Origin: Incurvaria masculella
Lineage: Eukaryota > Arthropoda > Insecta > Lepidoptera > Incurvariidae
DNA length: 64,000 nucleotides
Assembly: GCA_946894095.1 (NCBI GenBank)
Contig: OX335642.1
Coordinates: 30,205,021-30,269,020, forward strand
Reading direction: 5' to 3'
Shown: piece by piece, positions 40,903-51,399 of the stretch
Numbering within the stretch: the first letter of the stretch is position 1
Layout of the letters: every line of letters starts with the position of its first letter
The notes under the pieces: model-generated
The model's database searches: none
The model's input: only the letters and a program-made list of their open reading frames with translations
What the model was told of the DNA's origin: nothing
Position numbers and translations under genes: made by a program

Positions 40903-41095
40903 AGCTCTTACGTGTTGTTGGAACTCGGGAAAAACAGTAGTAAGGGAATTCGTAAGCAAACTCACTCGCCGGCACCACGTTTTTTGTATATACAAGTGGC
41001 TATGTCACCCCTATACAAAACGAGTTTCGGTTTCTACTACCGCCCTTCCATGTTCGATGGTTTTAGCCATCCACGGCCATTTCCATGAAAAAAAA
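40903..41095 (+). repeat. Dispersed repeat J, copy 2
   Basis: CTTACGTGTTGTTGGAACTC, GGAATTCGTAAGCAAACTCA, CTCGCC, CGAGTTTCGGTTTCTACTAC and TTCCATGTTCGATGG follow the order at 14938-15062; it ends with a SINE-like tail GCCATCCACGGCCATTTCC and A8. Confidence 0.5.
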
Positions 41096-41099
41096 TGCT

Positions 41100-41861
41100 A
41101 GGAAAAAGTTTACTCAAGTTATAGGTTTAATAATAATTTTCAACGTTGGGTCTGATCACCCTTAAGGATTAGTTGCTCTTTTTACTCGAAAGCCAAAGGA
41201 GGTATATGATACATTCTCTAAGCACATCGCATTATACCTCCACTGGCTATTATGTTCTCGGGTGCCGCTGGATTTTACGCTGATCTGGTCAGAGTTTAAT
41301 GGATTTACCGATAAGGGGATTATAGGAAGAATGTCTGCTTGGCGACTTCTCTCTGTACTAAAGAATAGAAAACGCCTGATTATTGGATGGATAGATTCGT
41401 AATGTTTTGGATTCTAAACTCTGAGAAAACAAACGTCAACTCTATTTTGTTAATAGTTATCTAGTTCCATCGGCACAGTTTTAAAAAAAATTAAATTCGG
41501 TGGAACAATCATTCGGTGGCGATAGCTAGCCCGATTTAGCAAAAGCATGTATGGTAGATTAAGCTAGAATTAAGTATAATATGGACTTAAAGAATGGGTC
41601 CTTCAGCTACAATAACACTAGTCTAATACATAATTCGAATCAAATAGCATTTGGCACTATGTACCTGATACGCCCGGTTCCACCACCTCCTGCTACAAAA
41701 ATCCCAAAGTTATATTTCGGTTACACCATATAAATACGCAATGTAACCGAAAGATAACTATCGGATTTCAGATGTAGGTGGTTTAAACAGGGGATAGTTG
41801 AATTTGTCAGATAATTATAAATAGAATCGCCTTAAACTTAAAAAAAAAAATGCAACTACAT
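41100..41861. other. No gene seen
   Basis: Contains the small inverted pair TTATATTTCGGTTAC at 41711 and GTAACCGAAAGATAA near 41743. No supported frame. Confidence 0.4.
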
Positions 41862-42018
41862 GGGCAGTTTTACATGGGCTCCGTACCATAAAACAGCTCG
41901 CATCCGTAAAGAAATGCACATCTCCAACTCAGCGGCGCATGACCGGGGCGAGTATTTGAACCCATTACCTCTCGCGTGAAAGGCAAGGCCTCTAGCCCCT
42001 ACACCACAAGTGGTATTC
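41862..42018 (-). mobile_element. SINE head and 5' body
   Basis: Antisense: GCAGTTTTACATGGGCTCCG, AAACAGCTCGCATCCG, CTCCAACTCAGCGGCGCATG, GACCGGGGCGAGTATTTGAA (B-box complement), CTAGCCCCTACACCACAAG. Confidence 0.75.
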
Positions 42019-42457
42019 ACCTCATGACGCTCTATCATGGCTCGGCATATGTCATGTATTCCATTGTCCCTTATCGCACGGACTCGGTAGGCAGCTATTT
42101 GCGCATGTTCGATGTCCTTCGATGTAATCCTTGTATCGAGTAGCGATAACAAGGAAAAAATATGCGACAAGTCAATAGTATTGATGGTGTTAACATGTGA
42201 CATATGGCGAGGTGGCACAGTCGTGGAAACGAGTCGTAAAATACATCTATCTGCAGTAATGGAGTGCGGTTGTGAGAATAAAAAAAAATAAAGAAGAAAG
42301 TACCAACGATATATTTACAATTGTTGCAAATGTTTTCAAAGGTACTGGACATGGATGTAACATATGTTTCCGTACAAGCAAATACGTTGTTTTTTTTCAT
42401 CGAATGTGATATATACGTGGACGATACATGATTCCAAGATAGATAAAACGACTTTAT

Positions 42458-42543
42458 AAGATTTAGTTTGACGGCTTACCGCGCGTGTGAGGAGCAGCAC
42501 GCCCTGCTCCTCACACGCGCGGTAAGCCGTCAAACTAAATCTT
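42458..42543. mobile_element. Hairpin element (family G), copy 2, perfect 40-bp arms
   Basis: Left arm 42458-42497 and right arm 42504-42543 are exact reverse complements (AAGATTTAGTTTGACGGCTT, then ACCGCGCGTGTGAGGAGCAG) around a 6-nt loop CACGCC. The right flank GTAGTTATGTCCCGCGTAAG is the inverse of the left flank of copy 1 at 6682-6700. The centre of copy 1 is largely gone, leaving a tight hairpin. Confidence 0.92.
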
Positions 42544-42635
42544 GTAGTTATGTCCCGCGTAAGTTTTAAAATATTAAAAACGACTTTATGAATAAATTCC
42601 AAACACGATTTTGATGATGGTGCTAATATGTTTCA

Positions 42636-42945
42636 TGGTAATCTTTGCAGTCAATGTCCGCAACGCAGGTAAAGCGTTAGATCAATGTACGTATAATCTT
42701 GAACACTGTGTTAGCAGGAGGCATTGAATGAGGGAGCAGGGACTGTAGAAGAATAAAAAAATCCACTTCCAAGCCACCAGGAGGTGGTAAAATTGGTAGA
42801 CGCAATACTCGCGCAAGGCATGTTTTGCTGGTTCGGGGCCAGCCTTTCAGTATATTCGTAAAGTACCTAGTTATTTTTACTGGACTCTTTCTTCTTCAAT
42901 GAATATGTCCTTGCTTCACGGGCGATTATAAATATAACATTCCCT
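42636..42945 (-). mobile_element. Family H element, long form, with tRNA-like core
   Basis: The right end TTCAATGAATATGTCCTTGC and CACGGGCGATTAT matches the inverted ends of 6151-6350. The core 42782-42850 reads AGGTGGTAAAATTGGTAGAC, GCAATACTC..., then a perfect T-arm-like GCTGG-TTCGGGG-CCAGC (42827-42843). Upstream words (AGGAGGCATTGAATGAGG, AACACTGTGTTAGCAGG) recur inverted at 52260-52310. The D-arm-like AATTGGTAGACGC resembles bacterial-type tRNA-Leu more than animal nuclear tRNA; there is no complete acceptor stem, so it is not called as a tRNA gene. Confidence 0.65.
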
Positions 42946-43436
42946 ACCTAACCTGCTTAGTACGAAAAAGTATATTTACTAATTTGCCCAGCTCAACGCA
43001 TGGCTGAAATAGGATTCCGTGGGACTTATTCAACACGCAGAGTTTAGTATCTGTTGAATGGTCTACCTTACTCCCGGGCGGTTTAGATGTAAGCGCAAAC
43101 AGCACCCAGCCTACTGCATTAGGCCCCTATCACACGCGCCTTATCTCATCGAGTCCATATATAGAGCACTTCAGGCGCCATATGGCCTCCCCGCGGCAGC
43201 CACAAACGTTCGCTCCGTGCCGCGCTCGATATTGTCGTACTAGCTGGGGTACCCCGGCTCCGCTCACGTCAATCTCGTTTTGCTTGCTTCCTCTACAAAA
43301 CATACACATTTTCATGCATGCTCTACGATTGAGGGTGCTACGTACCTGCTTACTTCAAAGATCGTGGCACGTTCTCCAAGTGGCAGAAACTGTGTGCATT
43401 ATTTTTTCTTCAAAATGCTGCAGGTACCGTAGGGTT

Positions 43437-43520
43437 TGATAGGCTCTGTGGCTAAACGACTTGCCTCGCGTGCCAGAAGGCATGGGTTAAAATCCCCATT
43501 CATGTAAAAATCTTAATGTT
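43437..43520 (+). mobile_element. tRNA-like SINE head, isolated
   Basis: GGCTCTGTGGCTAAACGACT, TGCCTCGCGTGCCAGAAGGC, ATGGGTTAAAATCCCCATTC. The A- and B-box-like spacing is like the SINE heads, and the B box is GGGTTAAAATCCC. The usual body does not follow. Confidence 0.5.
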
Positions 43521-43825
43521 AGTTCCATTGTACGCCACGCCGGTTCTTTTTCCGCACGGACTCAAAAAAATGTATATTTTCCCGAGTTTTTCATTCTTTC
43601 TCCATAATGATATCAAGCGTGGTTCGTTTACACGTTACGTCCCCTTACCGGCCCATTATTGTGTATTGACAGTGCACTTGGTGTCTATTAGCGCCCGCGG
43701 CCTTATCTTCCGCGGTGCGTGTCGCGATTAGCCAGTGTAAACGGAGCTTTATCTGGGCTTTTACGCCCTTCGAGTGGTGCGACCGACGTGTGTTAGGACG
43801 AGAGTGGCGACTGAAACCTGAAAGC

Positions 43826-44129
43826 GGCGGCTCAGGGGCGCGTGGACTTGCCTTCCATCCCGGAGGTCTGGGTTCAAAGCTCCGCCCCACTCCTGCACCA
43901 CTTTGTTTCAATTTCTGAGCTGGAGTGCATTTCGTTACGAATGCGAGCTGTTTCGTGGTTCGGAATGCACGTAAAACTGTAGGTCCCCGTACCCTACTAC
44001 GTGGTATAGTAAAGGCCGCCCGGGTACTATCGCAAAAATTGTCCGTGTTTTCCATTCAGTTCAATGTGGCCGGGCTCATGAAGGGAAGGTAACTGGCATG
44101 GCACCTAATGCATTCGGGAAGGCAGTGTT
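43826..44129 (+). mobile_element. tRNA-headed SINE, left member of a tail-to-tail pair
   Basis: Head GGCGGCTCAGGGGCGCGTGG, B-box region GTCTGGGTTCAAAGCTCC, then ATTTCGTTACGAATGCGAGC, GTAGGTCCCCGTACCCTACT, GGTAACTGGCATGGCACC. It ends at CATTCGGGAAGGCAGTG plus a T run where the antisense copy begins. Confidence 0.87.
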
Positions 44130-44540
44130 TTTTTTTTATGCGACCTGTCATGGATGGCTAAAACCACACAACAACCGTTATGATATTAGCCCAATTCACC
44201 ACATTCCCGAAGGAATTAAGGTGCCATGCCAGGACCTTCCCTTTATGAGCACGGCTACATTGAACTGGATGGAAAACACGGACAATTTTTAATTGCCGCT
44301 TCGACCATCTTTTCATCCAATGCGATGGTACCTACCCGGGCGGGCTTAAACCCTACCACCTAGTAGGGGAAGGGGACCTACATTTTTACATGGATTCCGA
44401 ACCATGGAGTAGCTCGCATTCGTGACGAAATGCACTTATCGAACTCTGAAAGAGAAAGACAGTGGTGCAAGTCGGTATTGAACCCGGGCCTCTGGTACGC
44501 TAGGCCAGTCCCCGCGCCACTAGGCTACGAGCCGCTCAAG
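44130..44540 (-). mobile_element. tRNA-headed SINE, full length, right member of the pair
   Basis: Best complete copy in the window: tail TGCGACCTGTCATGGATGGC, CATTCCCGAAGGAATTAAGG, body ACTGGATGGAAAACACGGAC and ACCACCTAGTAGGGGAAGGG, CTCTGAAAGAGAAAGACAG, B-box complement GTATTGAACCCGGGCCTCTG, A-box end CACTAGGCTACGAGCCGCTC. About 410 bp. Confidence 0.9.
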
Positions 44541-44622
44541 GTGTATTAGGAGTAGGTGTATTATATTGTATTATATTGACAGTGGGTGTTGTATCAGCGA
44601 TGCGATGTCCAGTCACGTTAAA

Positions 44623-44690
44623 AAAACAGTCAAGAGTGAACATGTTCACGTGCCGAGGGTCCTGTCACTGTTGGCTTCATAAATCTGGCC
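44623..44690 (+). repeat. Uninterrupted form of the repeat split at 27.87 kb
   Basis: AAAAAAACAGTCAAGAGTGA, ACATGTTCACGTGCCGAGGG, TCCTGTCACTG. It gives the empty site for family B copy 2. Confidence 0.7.
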
Positions 44691-44699
44691 TTTTCACAA

Positions 44700-46716
44700 A
44701 AATAATGACGTTTTGATCAAAAGTTAGTGCTCAACTACATAAGTGTACCTATATGGTTTCGCTTGTTGTGATGGGACCCTCAAAACACTGACGGTAGCGT
44801 CGGCCAGTCAATTTGCTTATAAACTCACGAATAACCGCATTCGCCATCACTGATGGCCTTTCGGGTGTGTTTCGGTCGCCACTCACGTAATTTCTTACTC
44901 GTTGGGTGCAACTCATTCCGCAGGTTACATACGACTGTATTAGGTACTGTGAATTAAGTAGCCTCACAAAATTGGCAATATTTTCGATGTTTGTGTTGAA
45001 TGAAGAAGCCACAATAAAAGATGAATGTAAAATGTCTTTATTATTAGATTATGAGATTAGATATTTTGATGTTTTGTAACTTTTTAGTTGTCTTTCATAC
45101 AAAAGTCATGAGTTATACCTGACATTAGCGTATCGAGGATTTTCTACCTACGGAATATTTGAATTTTTTTGTTTTTTTTCGTCCATGCTATTCTGAGGGG
45201 GGGAGGGGGGGGTCATGGCCTCCTCTGCCCCTAGTTACGCGTTCGTAGCTTTCGATCACAGTATGATTTTTTTTTGATAGGGTTCCAGGAAAATATTACC
45301 TTCCAGCAACGTTATTTTGTGCGTGAGCCATAAAATGACTTAATTCTATGACATTTTTTCACTGTCTTCATTATTCAAAGGCGCTCACCCACACATGGAA
45401 TCCACGACTGCCGGAATCCTACAATCCTGAGTATTCATTTTGCGGTTTTTGACACGAAAAAAAGACCGGAGCTCATAAAAGTCGAGAATTCGAGAGCTCC
45501 GGATATAAAAAAAAATGAGAACCCCATCGACCTCACATCTGTCCGTCCGTCCATATGTCGCCAGCCTTGTGAAGATGTACGTCGGTCTGTCAAGTGGACA
45601 CATCCGTGTCTAGACCGCACTTTGTTTGCGGATTTGCCAAGTCAGACATAGCCCCGGAGCTGGGGAACTATTCTTTACGCGTAATTAAGACGATAATAGT
45701 TTTAAGAATGATTCATGGGACGAATAAACATTTTGCTTAATATTACATTTATATTTTGATCAAAGGACATTAACCCCTTGGCTACCGTTTGCTCAATATA
45801 CTAACTTATCAGTTTGTTGAACTGGCAAATGAATAATAATTTTATTATTCATATGAGAAATCTGAGTGCAGTATGATGAGTCAACTATATCGAAACAATT
45901 CGTCGCACTCGGGACATCCAGGCGTACCTCATTATTATAGCTTTTATATAGATATATAGAATACATATATTAATTTATTTGCTATATTATTGATGTTTAA
46001 ACTCTTAGCAAAGCTCGGACCAGGTTATTTTTTTCAGCATCATTTGCAGCATTCAGTAAAATATGAAAGAAAACAGAGAAACTATCACTTTTTCAACTCT
46101 CCTGCAAATTTAATAAAAATGAGATACGCGTGTTTGTCCAGGGTGCGACGAAATGTACCCGGCCATCTTGCAACTTTGATCGAATGAATAAATGAACGAA
46201 TGGTTATTAATAAAATAATAAAGATGTGAGTATTCAGTACATGAAAATTTGTAAAAGCCATCTAGATTCCGTTGAAAAACTGGGGATAGTTTGGAATCAC
46301 TTGAAGCAATAAATTAGCAATAATTAATGCACTCTGACTAACTCTGAAAAAAATATTAATCTCTGCATATCGGCCTCCTAGAATGGAACTAATTTACTAG
46401 GCACACTGTGGCGTGAACATACTTTCCCGGAGCTCGTGAGCTGTGACCACTAATTTCCTGGAATGTTGTGTCGCGTGTCCTCAAAATTTATTGCTCTCCG
46501 CGTCTCATGTCTAGCCACAGTTTTATGGACTCAATTCCACCGTTGGCAACATTATTTTTTGTGACGGATCGAATGAAGTGTTTTTATTACATAGTTATTA
46601 TTTTTAAAACAAAGATTTGCTTGATATGGTATCATTGATTTCATCCAAACAATTGCCATGTATCAGTAAAACTTAGTAAGTATAGCGGAACTCTAACCCT
46701 TTTTAGCTCCGTAATT
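44700..46716. other. No gene seen
   Basis: A long stretch with no recognised repeat except G-rich GGGGGGAGGGGGGGGG near 45198 and a CCGGAGCTC/GAGCTCCGG hairpin at about 45468-45501. No frame resembles a known protein. Confidence 0.4.
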
Positions 46717-46805
46717 AAAAAAACCGGCCAAGTGCGAGTCGGACTCGCGCACGAAGGGTTCCGTACCATCGTAGAAGATTTAAAAACAAAAATCACGTTC
46801 TTTGT
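46717..46805 (+). mobile_element. CGGA element (family A), head only, copy 6
   Basis: AAACCGGCCAAGTGCGAGTC, GGACTCGCGCACGAAGGGTT, CCGTACCATCGTAGAAGATT; cut off by a SINE at about 46806. Confidence 0.85.
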
Positions 46806-47050
46806 GTGTATAAAAATATAGCTCAAATCCTCGCCCCGGACATGAACAACTTTCTTTCTCATTTTGAGTTAGATAAGTGCTGCTCCATGGTTTGGAATCC
46901 AAGTATAACTGTAGATGCACTACTAGGTGGTAGGGTTTAAGCCCGCCCGGGCTGGTACCATCATCGCATTGGATGAACCGATTTTTTTCCGTGTTTTTCA
47001 ATTCAGTTCAATGTAGCCATGCTCATAAAGGGAAGGTGTATTGGGCTAAT
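46806..47050 (+). mobile_element. SINE, left member of a tail-to-tail pair
   Basis: Sense: CTCAAATCCTCGCCCCGGAC, CTTTCTTTCTCATTTTGAGT, CACTACTAGGTGGTAGGGTT, TAAGCCCGCCCGGGCTGGTA, CAATGTAGCCATGCTCATAA, GTGTATTGGGCTAATATCAT. The head before the B box is missing. Confidence 0.82.
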
Positions 47051-47084
47051 ATCATGATAACTCAAACTACCAATATAGGATATG

Positions 47085-47335
47085 GATGCCTAATACTACA
47101 CCTACAGTTATAATACTAGCCCCACACACCCCATAGGAAGTAAGTGCCATGCCAGGATTTTCCATATATTGGACGGCTACATTGAGCAAGATGGATAATA
47201 TGACCAATTTTAATTAGCGCTCCTTCAATGCGATGGTACCAACCCGGGCGAGATGAACCTACCATCAAAGTAAGGAAGGGGACTGTTACTTATTCTGTGC
47301 CTACAGTTTCACGTGCATTCTGAACGATGAACAAC
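47085..47335 (-). mobile_element. SINE, right member of a tail-to-tail pair, probably 5S-headed type
   Basis: Antisense: GGATGCCTAATACTACACCT, ACACACCCCATAGGAAGTAA, GTGCCATGCCAGGATTTTCC, CAATGCGATGGTACCAACCC, CAAAGTAAGGAAGGGGACTG. The AAGTAAGGAAGG word is that of the 5S-headed subfamily. Confidence 0.75.
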
Positions 47336-47339
47336 AGAT

Positions 47340-47661
47340 CCCTCAAGCCCGCGGCTTCGATTGACTCAGTAAAGAAGATCCGCATTTCATTTATTTATTC
47401 AACTTCTATTCTCTTCATTTCTTATTCAAACTACACTAAGTCATGTCACAATTTTATTGATCCGCGCATTCGATCAACCAGTGAAGAAGAACCCGCAAAG
47501 AAACTTCACTGGTCTATAAGTTTTAAGATTTTTTTTCGCCTTTTTTTTCGTCCACATTAATGACATAAGGCAATTATGATCTCATACCTAATGCTACTGC
47601 CAAAACTTGCATTTTTGGTAGAACGGTCTAAGGCAAAGAACTAAGTAACAACAACGAGTAA
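47340..47661 (+). mobile_element. Family Q repeat, copy with tandem tail
   Basis: GCGGCTTCGATTGACTCAGT, GCGCATTCGATCAACCAGTG, AAGAAGAACCCGCAAAGAAA, AATGCTACTGCCAAAACTTG, AGGCAAAGAACTAAGTAACA: same order as 17838-18122. It is followed directly by the 66-bp tandem array. Confidence 0.72.
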
Positions 47662-48189
47662 ACAACAACCCACAATGTGAAAAGTCTTAAATAATAAATT
47701 ACTTAACCTAATAACCTTAAATATAAAACAACAACCCACAATGTGAAAAGTCTTAAATAATAAATTACTTAACCTAATAACCTTAAATATAAAACAACAA
47801 CCCACAATGTGAAAAGTCTTAAATAATAAATTACTTAACCTAATAACCTTAAATATAAAACAACAACCCACAATGTGAAAAGTCTTAAATAATAAATTAC
47901 TTAACCTAATAACCTTAAATATAAAACAACAACCCACAATGTGAAAAGTCTTAAATAATAAATTACTTAACCTAATAACCTTAAATATAAAACAACAACC
48001 CACAATGTGAAAAGTCTTAAATAATAAATTACTTAACCTAATAACCTTAAATATAAAACAACAACCCACAATGTGAAAAGTCTTAAATAATAAATTACTT
48101 AACCTAATAACCTTAAATATAAAACAACAACCCACAATGTGAAAAGTCTTAAATAATAAATTACTTAACCTAATAACCTTAAATATAAA
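47662..48189 (+). repeat. Eight 66-bp tandem units
   Basis: The unit starts ACAACAACCCACAATGTGAA and ends CCTTAAATATAAA. Copies start at 47662, 47728, 47794, 47860, 47926, 47992, 48058 and 48124. I see no differences between the eight copies. Because 66 is a multiple of three, the minus strand is open across the array with a 22-residue repeat; this is not evidence of a protein. The array sits at the 3' end of family Q. Confidence 0.95.
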
Positions 48190-48592
48190 TATTGAGTATT
48201 TAGAGCAAGGTTTTTCATATTCGGGATCATATTCATTCCATTCATATTATTGAAATATCTAATTGCAAATGCCAAATATATTTATATGGATATATATTTT
48301 GGTACAACAAGCGCTATGTCCCACGTAGTCTGAACTCCGCAATCTATTTACAACGGAAATTACATTGCGGGGCAGTCGGGGCAGTTGTGTAAATAATAAT
48401 AATATAATAATAATAAAGCCTTTTATTTACTCAGTTTACAGTTTTGTTCCTTATATGTATGTTATGTTATTTCTGTTGTAAGAAGTAGTTTACTGAGTTC
48501 CCCATTGCAGGGCATAGGGCAGTTGTGTGGGCGCGTTCAAATCAGTGAAGAACTTTTTGATGGGCATCTGTGTAGGAGGCTTGTTTATTTTG
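48190..48592. other. No gene seen
   Basis: AT-rich; (AAT)n near 48389-48415. The word TGCGGGGCAGTCGGGGCAGTTG at about 48367 partly recurs at 48505 (CATTGCAGGGCATAGGGCAG). Confidence 0.35.
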
Positions 48593-48868
48593 GGCGGCTC
48601 GTAGCCTAGTCGCGCGGGGACCTTGCCTAGCATACTAGCGGTTTGGGTTCAAATCCTCGCCCCGTCCTTGTACAACTTTCTTTCTCTTTCTGAGTTGGAT
48701 TTCGTTAAGAGTGCGAGCTGCTCGGAATCCATTAAAATTGTAGGTCCCCTTCCCCAACTAGGTGGTACGGTTTAAGCCCGCCCGAGTCTGTACCATCGCA
48801 TTGGATGAAAAGATGGTCGAAGCGGCAATGGAAAATTGTCCGTGTTTCCATCCAGTTCAGTGTACCCC
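48593..48868 (+). mobile_element. tRNA-headed SINE with both Pol III boxes
   Basis: Head GCGGCTCGTAGCCTAGTCGC with A box TAGCCTAGTCG (about 48602-48612) and B box GGTTCAAATCC (48646-48656), a near-consensus spacing. Body TTTCTTTCTCTTTCTGAGTT, CCAACTAGGTGGTACGGTTT, GCATTGGATGAAAAGATGGT, TTTCCATCCAGTTCAGTGTA. It is truncated at the 3' side by a C run at 48867. Confidence 0.87.
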
Positions 48869-49190
48869 CCCCCCCTCTCCACACAGGTATTTCTGAAAAT
48901 GTACGACGTTTAGAGCAGAAGTAATTAGTTTCAAATGACAATCTAGGATATAATACGTGTGACCGACTGACGTCAGAGCCAGCTTTTTTTAGTTTTTTGC
49001 GACGGTACATACAAAAGCGTGAAAAGTTATATAAAAATTGATCATGTAATAATATAACATTAGCTGTAAGGTTTCTTATAAAATATAAATAAAATAAAAT
49101 TAAAAATAACAAAACACGCCAAATTCCGTCAAACCGAACGCAACCGAAGGTGGGCTGCATACCACGCATGCCAATACTCCATACCATACC

Positions 49191-49304
49191 ATGGCGGCGT
49201 CGCTGGACCGCACCGTCTGCGGCTTATCAGCAGACTATAAATATCCCATCCCTGCCTCTGCCGCCGCCGCCGCCCGAGGTCCCAAGCCAGTGCCACACTA
49301 CTGA
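49191..49304 (+). CDS. Small GC-rich open frame, unknown
   Basis: An ATG in a good context (ACCATGGCG) opens 37 codons: MAASLDRTVCGLSADYKYPI then PASAAAAARGPKPVPHY and stop. The stretch is GC-rich in AT-rich surroundings. Its alanine run comes from a (GCC)n microsatellite. It could be an exon scrap, an internal retroelement piece or chance; I recognise no family. Confidence 0.22.
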   Translation: MAASLDRTVCGLSADYKYPIPASAAAAARGPKPVPHY

Positions 49305-49481
49305 CCATATCAGTCCAAGTATGTTTGCATGTGAATCAATGAAGAAATCCAAAAAATATGAAAGTGTAAATTCTATTATGTGTAACGGATGCATAAAAGG
49401 CTTCTTTCACTACAATAATTTCCATTTGGAGACACGTTTTCATTCAAAACCAAAATTCTATATTTATATGTGTTGACCCAC

Positions 49482-49590
49482 AGCAGGAAGGGAGATCCTG
49501 AGATAGCACCCTAGTTCCATAATAGTGTTTTGTTCTAATATCATGACACCTACTGGTATTAACCACCCATGTCCAGTTACATAAAAAAAG
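49482..49590 (+). mobile_element. SINE 3' fragment
   Basis: AGGAAGGGAGATCCTGAGAT, GCACCCTAGTTCC, CTAATATCATGACACCTACT, ACCCATGTCCAGTTACATAA, A-rich end. Confidence 0.75.
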
Positions 49591-50240
49591 CTATGATGTC
49601 ACATAAAGTCGACTCGTCTGAACTCCATCTGTCATGATAATAGATCAGTGTTCTCCCCCATTGGCCGGCTGTGTATCACCGCTGCCATTGTAGAGCGGTA
49701 TGGTAGAGGTAGAGGCACAGAAGTTTAGGAGGCATTCTGTTGTATAGGTGTGGGCTGGTACATCATTCTACGTAGTTGGTACATAGTTATTGTGTTAATG
49801 CAGTAGATTAACACAAATTTAAATCTAATTTTGTATCCTGACAATTCTATTGATGCCCTGTATGTCTCATTTTATCTGTATTCGGACAATTATTACTTTT
49901 TTGATGATCTTATTTAGTTACTAATTTATAAACCTTAATTAAAGCAAGATCTCAATACTGCATATATTAATATTAAGTGTTAGGTTATAACTGTATATAC
50001 CTAGTTATTAACTTTTAACTTGAAACTTAGATTTTTTCCATGGAATAGATTTTGACGACTCAAATACAAATACAAATACAGATGCATTGGTTTCAATGGG
50101 TGATTCCTGAGATCAATAGGGACAATGTCTGATAGCAATGATCTTACTTGTCGTTGTACATACGAATTCGTTAACGAACTCGAAAACAACAACCGTAGCG
50201 AATTCGTATACGAACTGATTGACCAGCACTACCATTATTA
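49591..50240. other. No gene seen
   Basis: AT-rich; ACATACGAATTCGTTAACGA near 50158 is related to repeat J. No supported frame. Confidence 0.35.
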
Positions 50241-50600
50241 AGCGGCTCGTAGATGAGGTCACGGATTCAAATTCCCGCCCCATGCATGCACCACTTTCTT
50301 TCTCGTTGGAATACATTTCGTTATAAATGCGAATGCGATGTTTCGGAAACCATGTAAAACTGTAGGTCCCATTCACCTACTAGGTGGTAGCGCAGGTTGG
50401 TACCACAGCATTGGATGATACTATGGTTGAGGCAGCAATGAAAAACTCTCCGAGTTTTCCATCTTGTTCAATGTAGCCGTAATGATAAAGGGAAGGTCCT
50501 GGCATGGTACCTAATTTCTTCCGGAATGTGGTGTATTGGACTAATATCATACTGGTAGTTGTGTGATATTAGCCATCCATGTCAGGTTCAAAAAATAATA
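50241..50600 (+). mobile_element. tRNA-headed SINE, long copy
   Basis: Head GCGGCTCGTAGATGAGGTCA with B box GGATTCAAATTCCCGCCCCA, then CACCACTTTCTTTCTCGTTG, GTAGGTCCCATTCACCTACT, GGTACCACAGCATTGGATGA, GGCATGGTACCTAATTTCTT, GTGTATTGGACTAATATC, GCCATCCATGTCAGGTTC and an A-rich end. The part of the head between the A and B boxes is shortened. Confidence 0.85.
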
Positions 50601-50837
50601 ATTTTCACAAAAATTACGTATGATCACAACATACCAAATTGTGTTTCTAACATATCTCGAATTTAGTGTTTTATTGGGTTTTTTTATGAGACAGTTCAAA
50701 CGTTTTACTTTGTATTTAATTAAGATTGCGTTGATTTTTCCTGTCTCTCTATATTCTCCAAATAAATTAATAAAATTGTCTATCTATCTATACTAGTTGC
50801 GTATTTCATTATGTTCTTAAAAGTCCTTATCGATTTA

Positions 50838-50975
50838 TAAAACCGGCGAAGTGCGAATCGGACTCGCACACGAAGAGTTCCGTACCTTCGTACAAGATTT
50901 AACATAAAAAAATCACGTTTTTGTGCAACGTATAAACGTTCCGTTGGCACACTTTGGGAACGGAACCCTAAAAAT
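50838..50975 (+). mobile_element. CGGA element (family A), copy 7, internally deleted
   Basis: Head AAAACCGGCGAAGTGCGAAT and tail CACACTTTGGGAACGGAACC are joined with the middle and the whole microsatellite missing (138 bp). The two inverted boxes are almost adjacent. Confidence 0.85.
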
Positions 50976-51107
50976 CACTAGTCATTAGTTTTCCAATCAT
51001 TCATTTCTGATCGTTGATATCAATGTGTTCGCGTAGACGGAAAAATAGGAGTCGGTAATTTCCGTCGTGGCTACAAGTTTCATATTCCCATCAATGTCCG
51101 GTGGCAT

Positions 51108-51399
51108 AAAAAAAACCGGCCAAGTGCGAGTTGGACGCGTACACGAAGGGTTCCGTACCATTGTACAAGATTCACGAAAAAATCACGTATTTTGTATGGG
51201 ATTAATTATTATTTTTTATTATTTTACCTATTTGTTGTTATAGCGGCAAAATAACTACACACTCTGTGAAATTTTCAGCTGTCTACCTATTACGGTTCAT
51301 GAGATACAGCCCTGTGACAGACGGACGGACGGACGGACGGACAGCGGAGGCTTAGTAATAGGGTTCAGTTTTTACCCTTTGGGTACGGAACCCTAAAAA
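51108..51399 (+). mobile_element. CGGA element (family A), copy 8, full length
   Basis: AAAAACCGGCCAAGTGCGAG to GGGTACGGAACCCTAAAAA, with GGGTTCCGTACC near 51149 and (GGAC)n at about 51324-51343. It directly follows a SINE-tail-like TCAATGTCCGGTGGCATAAA, so it may have inserted at a SINE end. Confidence 0.88.

Noticed and set aside
42782..42850. Bacterial contamination signalled by a tRNA-Leu-like D arm
   Set aside because: The block lies inside family H, whose other copies sit in ordinary repeat-rich DNA here, so the segment is genuinely genomic; only the origin of the core is open.
47641..48135. 164-codon minus-strand frame with a perfect 22-residue repeat, looking like a repeat protein
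   Set aside because: It is the translation of the 66-bp tandem array; a period divisible by three keeps any stop-free unit open. The peptide is AT-driven and hydrophobic with no family resemblance.
47662..48189. CRISPR-like array
   Set aside because: The units are directly adjacent with no unique spacers, and the genome is animal.
48593..48660. Genuine tRNA gene
   Set aside because: A and B boxes are present but the cloverleaf is incomplete and it continues into the SINE body; the same holds for the heads at 20574, 43826, 44530, 50241 and 59164.
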